Origin: JAPLKX01 sp035530195
Lineage (GTDB): Bacteria; Hydrogenedentota; Hydrogenedentia; Hydrogenedentales; SLHB01
Direction of reading: 5' to 3'
Assembly (NCBI GenBank): GCA_035530195.1
Contig: DATKVG010000062.1
Location: 1 to 19,383 of the forward strand
DNA: 19,383 nucleotides
Each line of letters opens with the position of its first letter. Positions within the stretch are counted from its first letter, which is position 1. The notes under the pieces were generated by a model. The model did not search any database and was not told the origin of the DNA. It saw only the letters and a program-made list of their open reading frames with translations. Positions 14,651 to 19,383 of the stretch are shown here, one piece after another. Position numbers and translations under genes: made by a program.

Positions 14651-17600
14651 TTACTTTTGTAGTTCCTCCAGGAGTGTGTGCGCCCAGAGGTGGTTTGGGT
14701 TCAGTTCGACTGCTTTTTCAAGACTTCCTTTGGCGCCGGCCATGTCGCCGTTGCCGAGTGCGCCGAGGGCGGCAAGGTAGTGGGCCTGTGCGAGCCGGGT
14801 GCTGCGGGCTTGCCGCTCGCCGAACTTCATGAAGAAATCAACGGTTCCGCCGGACTCGAGCTGGGCGGCGCCATCGCTTGCAAGTGCGTCGAACAGGGCT
14901 TTGGCTTCGTCGGTTTTGCCGAGCTTGGCGAGGGCTTGGCCTTTGTGATACCGGAACTCGGAGGCGCCGGCCTCGGTGTTTGCAGCGAGCTCGAGATGCT
15001 CGGCGGCCTTTTGCGGCTCGTTAAGTGCCTCGTACGCCGCGGCGATCAAGAGGTGTGCGCGCGCGGCGTGCGGGTCCTGTGCGGGGCGGTCGACGCCGAG
15101 GTTCTCGGGATATTCGAGTGCGGCCTGGAACGCGCGCAGGGCTTCCTGCGGCTGCCCGTCCTTCAGCAATTTCAGTCCGCGCAACGTGTGCGCCTCGACG
15201 TAGGTGTCGTGGATTTCGGTGCTGGCCTCCCACGTGTCGAACCGGCGCCCATCGAGCATGGCGATGGCTTCGTCGTATCCGCCCGTCTGCACAAAAAGAT
15301 GAATCTGGCGTGCCACGAGATCGCTGCGCTTGTCGGTCGTTTGCTGGTTCTTGCATAGCAGTGCGAGGCGCGTCTCGGCCGGTGCGCCCGCGGACGCATA
15401 CAGTTGGTCGAGTTCATAGAACACGCGGGGGTCGCTGCTGTCGCAGGCCACCGACTGCTCGTATTCGGCGATGGCTTTTTCATACTGCGCCTCGTCTCTC
15501 GACCAGGCGTAGCCGAGGTTGCGGTGTGCGGTGGCGAACGATCCGTCGAGTTCGCACGATTTCGCCCACGCCTCGACCGCCTGTTCCGGCTCGAGGTCGT
15601 AGAGCAGATTGCCAAGGTAATACCAGGCGCGGGCGTCGTCGGGCCGGGTAGCGATGGCGTGGCGCAACACGCGGATCGACTCGAGCCGGAACGGGAAACA
15701 ATACGCGGGCGGCATGCCGGCGGCCTTGCGGTAGTATTCGGTTGCGCCGGCGGCGTCGCCTTTTTTTGCCGTGTAGTAGCCGAGGGCGTAGTAGAGCATC
15801 GGATAGGTTTCGGGTGTTTCGGCGTTGGCTCGCCGCTCGAGGACGTCCGCGGCTTCGTCAAACAGGCCGGCCCCGGCGTAGGACGAGGCCAACTCGAGAT
15901 ACGACTGCACGTCGTCGCGCATCAGGCCCGCCAGTGTGTCCCGGGCGCGCCGGGCAGACCGATCCTTGCCCGCGGCTTGCTCGGCGAGAATCTGTTCGTT
16001 GCCCGCCCAGAAATCCAGCGGATCGAGGGCCAGATTGGCCTGGGCCTGCCGGGCGGCATCCGCGGCGCGCCCGAGATGCCGCAGCACGGCCGCACGCAGG
16101 TCGAGCGCCTTCGGGTCCCGGGCGTTCGTCGCAATGGCTTCGTCCAAATGATCGAGCGCGCGATCAAACTGGCCGTTGCGGCAATCGATTTCCGCAAGCG
16201 CGAAGCTCGCGGCCGTATGCCACGCCGAATTCCAGGCCGCGCGGTTATAGGCGTCGTACGCCTCGTCGAATTTTTCCTGGCCTGCCAGCGCCACGCCAAG
16301 ATAATAGTGGGGTTCGCCGTCACGGGGCCGCGTGTGGTTGTAGGTGAGGCGCGCGACCGCCTTCCGCAGGCGCGTCTCGGCCCGCTCGTACAGGCCGCGC
16401 CGGCAGTCGTAGATACCGAGTGCCACGTTGGCGCGGACATCGGCCGGGTCGCGCTCGAGCGCTTCCTCGTAGTACGGGTATGGCTCGACGGTCGGGTTGT
16501 AAAACTGCTCGAGCCGCTGCCCCGCCAAGTTGAGTTCCTCGACCGTCTTGATCTCGGCGGGCGGCGGCGGCGGGGTGACGGGTTCGGGCATAGGTTCAGG
16601 CGCGACGGTCTTGGGCTGGTACGTCACGAGTTCGGCGCCGGTCTCGTCGTAGAGCGCGGCCCGCAGATCCATTTCGGTTACGCCTTGCGGCAGCGCGACG
16701 TGTTCGACAAACGGCGCAGCCGGGTCGATAGCGATCGTTTTGTCGAGAATGCTCGAGCCTTTGGCGGCCAGCACGGCGCGCACCCTCGAGTGTTTCCCGG
16801 CCGTGTTGAACGCAAGCCGGGCACCGCCTTCGGGCACCACGGTGAGGTTGACGGCGGCGTCGCGGGTGGCGTTGCACACCCCATCGAGATCGCGCAGCGG
16901 GTACCAGCTCTGCGTGAACACTTTCGTCTCATGCGGCTGAATCCAACTGTAATCGGGCTGGTTGTCCGACCAGGCCCCCACCATGATTTCCGCATACGGC
17001 CCATCCGAGTCGGTGAGTTTGACCCGGTCGCCGGTCGATTGCGTGCCCCACGTCCACAGTTTCATCCCCGGCACGACGTGATGATCGGCGACGTGTACAA
17101 CGCCGGCGTGCTTGTCGTGGTCGTAGCCGGCAAAAAAGTCTTCCTGGACGTTCCAGGCGAAAAACGAGGTCGCCCCAGCGTGGTTTTTCCACCAACTGAC
17201 ATCGACGCCCGCGGTGTAATCGACATTGTTGAACGTCTCGTGCGAGATCGGCCAGTGCGAGAACTGGTTTTTCCCGTGGAACGTGGCAAACTGCGTGCTC
17301 GGCGGGAAGATCACCTGATAGCTGTCCGTGGCGTGAATGGCCACGTTCGCCCAGTACAAAATCGAGTTCACGTATGGCGTCCCGTTGAACAGTTTCACCG
17401 TCACATCCAGCCGTGACACGCCCGACTCGAGCGTCATCCCGATCAACCACGTCATCCGGTGGCGACGCTCGGTCTCGCCGACCCAGACCGTCTTACTGCC
17501 ATCATCGTTCTCGGCCAGGACGTAATCCACCGGCATGAACGTCGTGTTGCGGTGGTGGTGAAACACGCACCACTCGACCCCGCCCGAAATCCAAGCGCCC

Positions 17601-17992
17601 AGCATGCCGATCAGATCCGGTTTGATCACATGCTGGCGATAAAAGAAGTGATGATCGTTGGTTTTGTCATACGCCTCGAAGATTCTGCCGCCGATCTCCG
17701 GCAACACGCAAAACCGCACGTACTCGTTCTCGAGCCACAACGCCTTGTACGTGCGGTCAACCTTGTTCTGCGTCAGCACATCCAGCATCGGATACGGATA
17801 GACGGGCCCCGTAGCCCCCTGGTACCCGCGCCCATCGAAAAACCGCGGATTAATGTCCCCCGGCTCGACCTCATAAGTCGGCAGCGTCAGGTCCTCTTCC
17901 CAGACGCGCACATCCCCGGCCGCGCTCGCCGAAACCGCCGCCGCCAGCGCAAGCGCAAGCCACAAAACGACATTCCGGTTCTCGATCGGCAT
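14651..17992 (-). CDS. Exported DUF5107 domain protein with long TPR array
   Basis: A 1113-residue exported protein. A Sec signal covers residues 1-25 (VVLWLALALAAAVSASA). Residues about 35-370 form a DUF5107 domain, a galactose-mutarotase-like beta-sandwich found in many polysaccharide-using bacteria. Blocks are LPEIGGRIFEAYDK (97-110), HHFFYRQHVIKPDLIG (114-129), GGVEWCVFHHHRNT (137-150) and QSWYPLRDLDG (361-371). A beta-rich stretch to about 460 leads to a proline-rich linker (464-480), then a TPR superhelix to the C-terminus with many NLALDPLD- or LERDPADV-type repeats. The ribosome site AAGGAG precedes the ATG by about 9 bases; an upstream in-frame ATG at 18103 is unlikely. Sugar binding or glycosidase-like activity combined with protein scaffolding is the best guess; no enzymatic role is proved for DUF5107. 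Confidence 0.88.
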   Translation of the reverse strand: MPIENRNVVLWLALALAAAVSASAAGDVRVWEEDLTLPTYEVEPGDINPRFFDGRGYQGATGPVYPYPMLDVLTQNKVDRTYKALWLENEYVRFCVLPEIGGRIFEAYDKTNDHHFFYRQHVIKPDLIGMLGAWISGGVEWCVFHHHRNTTFMPVDYVLAENDDGSKTVWVGETERRHRMTWLIGMTLESGVSRLDVTVKLFNGTPYVNSILYWANVAIHATDSYQVIFPPSTQFATFHGKNQFSHWPISHETFNNVDYTAGVDVSWWKNHAGATSFFAWNVQEDFFAGYDHDKHAGVVHVADHHVVPGMKLWTWGTQSTGDRVKLTDSDGPYAEIMVGAWSDNQPDYSWIQPHETKVFTQSWYPLRDLDGVCNATRDAAVNLTVVPEGGARLAFNTAGKHSRVRAVLAAKGSSILDKTIAIDPAAPFVEHVALPQGVTEMDLRAALYDETGAELVTYQPKTVAPEPMPEPVTPPPPPAEIKTVEELNLAGQRLEQFYNPTVEPYPYYEEALERDPADVRANVALGIYDCRRGLYERAETRLRKAVARLTYNHTRPRDGEPHYYLGVALAGQEKFDEAYDAYNRAAWNSAWHTAASFALAEIDCRNGQFDRALDHLDEAIATNARDPKALDLRAAVLRHLGRAADAARQAQANLALDPLDFWAGNEQILAEQAAGKDRSARRARDTLAGLMRDDVQSYLELASSYAGAGLFDEAADVLERRANAETPETYPMLYYALGYYTAKKGDAAGATEYYRKAAGMPPAYCFPFRLESIRVLRHAIATRPDDARAWYYLGNLLYDLEPEQAVEAWAKSCELDGSFATAHRNLGYAWSRDEAQYEKAIAEYEQSVACDSSDPRVFYELDQLYASAGAPAETRLALLCKNQQTTDKRSDLVARQIHLFVQTGGYDEAIAMLDGRRFDTWEASTEIHDTYVEAHTLRGLKLLKDGQPQEALRAFQAALEYPENLGVDRPAQDPHAARAHLLIAAAYEALNEPQKAAEHLELAANTEAGASEFRYHKGQALAKLGKTDEAKALFDALASDGAAQLESGGTVDFFMKFGERQARSTRLAQAHYLAALGALGNGDMAGAKGSLEKAVELNPNHLWAHTLLEELQK

Positions 17993-18023
17993 GATGCATT
18001 CTCCTTCAATCAAGCACATGCCA

Positions 18024-18053
18024 CATTGTAGAGAACCGGAGCCGCGCAGTCTA
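18024..18053 (-). promoter_or_regulatory. Probable promoter of the DUF5107-TPR gene
   Basis: Minus-strand TAGACT (18053-18048) and TACAAT (18029-18024) are separated by 18 bases. The start codon is about 30 bases downstream, so the leader is short. Confidence 0.5.
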
Positions 18054-18128
18054 TTAAGACTGGAGAAAGATTGATGGCTGTCCCCTATATCCCCCCTATA
18101 CAATACCTCTAGCAGCCTTGCAATCCCG

Positions 18129-18764
18129 TTACTTCCCGGGTGTCCGCAGGTCTTTCACGGGCGTGTCCGCGGGCATAGAAATGCGATCCGGGTTGATGAC
18201 ATTACCGTCCACGTAAAGAACGAGCTCGACCCGCGCTTGCTCCAACGTCCAGTGCATCGGGTCGAGTTTCTCCGGGTCTTCTACGATCTTCCACTTGCCC
18301 TCCTGCTCGAAGAACTCGACAAATTGCGGGAGGACGCCGTTAGCATCGGCTTTGATGTCTTTTGTCCAGGGTCCTTTGTGCGAATAAGACCCGTCCGCCT
18401 TTCTTTTATAGGTGCCTTGGGTGGGGCAGACAATATGGACCTGCGGCCGCATTGGTTCACCGCCTGCAGAAGTCGTGCCTTGGGTTGCCGCCACAAACAC
18501 GATGGGCGCTTTTTTGCTTTTCACTTTAAGCAATGCCGGCCAAACGCGGTTAAATTCTTCGGCACTTTTGAACTCTATCTCATAAACAGTTGCTGTCGAA
18601 CCGGCATAGAGTTGTCCCGTGTTTGCCCGTGCCCGGAACGGTTCCAACTCCGACGGCCACATTCTTGGCCATGTGCCTCCCCGCTCAACTATCATGGCCG
18701 CAAGAGCGCCCGTGCAGCACAACGTAAGACAAAACGCAACCATCAGACATTGACAACGACGCAT
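18129..18764 (-). CDS. Small secreted protein of unknown function
   Basis: A 211-residue protein with a Sec signal peptide (hydrophobic LMVAFCLTLCCTGALA, likely cleavage after ALA at 22). I do not recognise the family. The mature protein has WPRMWPSELEPFRARA (32-47), a stretch VYEIEFKSAEEFNRVWPALLKV that reads like an alpha-beta domain, and IVFVAATQGT. An HIVCPTQGTYKRKADGSY region follows, then a segment rich in acidic and aromatic residues, and a polar C-terminus. The start is well supported by GGGAGG about 8-9 bases upstream. It precedes the DUF5107-TPR gene on the same strand by 136 bases, but that gene has its own candidate promoter, so co-transcription is uncertain. Confidence 0.75.
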   Translation of the reverse strand: MRRCQCLMVAFCLTLCCTGALAAMIVERGGTWPRMWPSELEPFRARANTGQLYAGSTATVYEIEFKSAEEFNRVWPALLKVKSKKAPIVFVAATQGTTSAGGEPMRPQVHIVCPTQGTYKRKADGSYSHKGPWTKDIKADANGVLPQFVEFFEQEGKWKIVEDPEKLDPMHWTLEQARVELVLYVDGNVINPDRISMPADTPVKDLRTPGK

Positions 18765-18899
18765 GAGATTAGCCTCCCTGTTTTGAAAACGTTGTCACTT
18801 CACGCGCAATTCCACTATGGAAATCACCGCATTGGATTTCTCCCGCGGCAAACAGGGGACAGCGGGGCTGGTGAAGAAGCTCTGGTTGAGCCCGGGAGC

Positions 18900-18955
18900 G
18901 TTCCCTCTCCCCTTGGGAGAGGGTTAACGTTCCCTCTCCCCTTGGGAGAGGGTTA
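18900..18955. repeat. Tandem palindromic repeat, left border of nuclease unit
   Basis: A 27-base sequence occurs twice, at 18900-18926 and 18929-18955, identical at a 29-base spacing. Each copy contains the perfect palindrome CCCTCTCCC-CTT-GGGAGAGGG (18903-18923 and 18932-18952). The second copy continues into GGGTGAGGG, which provides the GTG start of the DUF559 gene. An inverted relative lies at 19340-19379. Confidence 0.85.
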
Positions 18956-18957
18956 GG

Positions 18958-19383
18958 GTGAGGGAACCTGTCAACAAGAGGCCTCTTCCCCCTGAAGTGC
19001 TGGCCCTGTGCCGTGCGATGCGGCATAATGATACGGAGGCGGAGAAGCTTTTTTGGCGACTTCTCCGAAATCGCCAACTGGGGGGCGCCAAGTTTCGCAG
19101 ACAACACGCCATTGGCCGATACATCCTGGATTTCTACTGTCATGAGGCCCGGCTGGCCATTGAACTCGATGGCGGACAACATGGGGAATCGGATCAGGCT
19201 CGCCGGGATGAACGGCGAACGCGATACCTGCAAGAGCAGGGCATTCGCGTGCTTCGCTTCTGGAACCACCAGGTACGGACAAACTCGAGTGGGATCTTGC
19301 AGGCGGTGTGGGATGCCCTCTTCCCCGCCAACGCCGTGACCCTCACCCCTCACCCCAACCCTCTCCCACAGGGAGAGGGCGAA
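18958..19383 (+). CDS. DUF559 (Vsr-like) endonuclease domain protein, partial at the window edge
   Basis: The frame runs open from an in-frame stop at 18925 to the window end, giving 142 codons from a GTG at 18958; the ATG at 19018 is the alternative start. It matches DUF559 proteins, small PD-(D/E)XK-type nucleases related to the Vsr mismatch endonuclease. MRHNDTEAEKLFWRLLRNR (21-39) is the typical opening. KFRRQHAIGRYILDFYCHE (45-63) carries Asp58, and AIELDGGQH (67-75) holds Glu69 and Asp71 of the presumed metal site. GIRVLRFWN (95-103) closes the fold. The GTG start lies inside the left repeat, and from about residue 127 the translation is simply the right repeat (TLTPHPNPLPQGEG). The natural stop lies beyond the window. 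The gene and repeats thus form one unit. Confidence 0.85.
   Translation, partial: MREPVNKRPLPPEVLALCRAMRHNDTEAEKLFWRLLRNRQLGGAKFRRQHAIGRYILDFYCHEARLAIELDGGQHGESDQARRDERRTRYLQEQGIRVLRFWNHQVRTNSSGILQAVWDALFPANAVTLTPHPNPLPQGEGE
19340..19379. repeat. Inverted palindromic repeat, right border of nuclease unit
   Basis: Read in reverse complement this is a close copy of the left repeat: a palindrome CCCTCTCCC-TGT-GGGAGAGGG followed by GTTGGGGTGAGGG and an extra GTGAGGG. The palindrome lies at 19359-19379 (arms 9 bases, loop ACA on the plus strand). It is in opposite orientation to the copy at 18929-18960. Confidence 0.8.

Noticed and set aside
15404..17416. 670-codon plus-strand open frame
   Set aside because: It is antisense to the DUF5107-TPR gene; no family motifs, and its length follows from high GC content.
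18769..19353. 194-codon minus-strand open frame
   Set aside because: It is antisense to the DUF559 gene and runs through the palindromic repeats, giving the repeat-derived peptide PHPNPLPRGEG; the plus-strand frame has the family motifs.
18900..19379. Repeat array as a CRISPR
   Set aside because: Only two adjacent copies with a 2-base gap and one inverted copy; there are no spacers and no cas genes.

Overview
The window is GC-rich bacterial DNA carrying 14 protein-coding genes on both strands; I found no rRNA, tRNA or CRISPR array. Three exported proteins have twin-arginine signals, two of them Cys-type S1 sulfatases and one a Gfo/Idh/MocA oxidoreductase. Together with a ceramidase-like hydrolase, a giant DUF5107-TPR protein and many short intergenic palindromes, this is the gene style of the PVC/Planctomycetota/Hydrogenedentota part of the bacterial tree. 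I favour a Hydrogenedentota- or Planctomycetota-like bacterium, but the sequence has no phylogenetic marker that settles it.

Layout. Bases 1-383 hold no gene, but carry a perfect 21-nt palindrome, two mirror-image terminator-like hairpins and a 9-nt tandem repeat. Bases 384-3574 (minus strand) form a compact operon driven by a good promoter: an archaeal-type IMP cyclohydrolase (PurO), then a eukaryote-like adenylosuccinate lyase (PurB), then a diacylglycerol-kinase-family lipid kinase. Next comes a minus-strand Tat-exported sulfatase (3794-5248). A roughly 310-bp divergent intergenic region full of hairpins follows, and then a plus-strand secreted orphan (5561-6244). A monoacylglycerol-lipase-like alpha/beta hydrolase and a Tat/lipoprotein Gfo/Idh/MocA oxidoreductase follow as a likely two-gene unit (6440-8551). 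An MNT-HEPN type VII toxin-antitoxin pair sits at 8720-9368.

Bases 9432-12816 carry a ceramidase-like exported protein and an iduronate-2-sulfatase-like enzyme, transcribed divergently from a shared 295-bp region. A citrate synthase with its own strong promoter and a structured leader follows (13100-14479), and converges on a 1113-residue exported DUF5107-TPR protein (14651-17992). A small secreted orphan lies upstream of it (18129-18764).

The right end (18900-19383) carries a DUF559 (Vsr-like) endonuclease gene. It is framed by inverted copies of a palindromic repeat, and its reading frame starts inside one repeat and runs into the other.

How the genes fit together. PurO makes IMP, and PurB acts just before it (making AICAR) and just after it (making AMP), so the first operon is purine synthesis built from two non-standard parts. 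The sulfatases, oxidoreductase, esterase/lipase, ceramidase-like protein and DUF5107 protein look like a scattered toolkit for degrading sulfated or glycosylated polymers and lipids outside the cytoplasm. The most unusual elements are the nuclease-repeat unit at the right edge, the wider set of short 3-nt-loop palindromes across the intergenic regions, and the PurO/PurB pairing.
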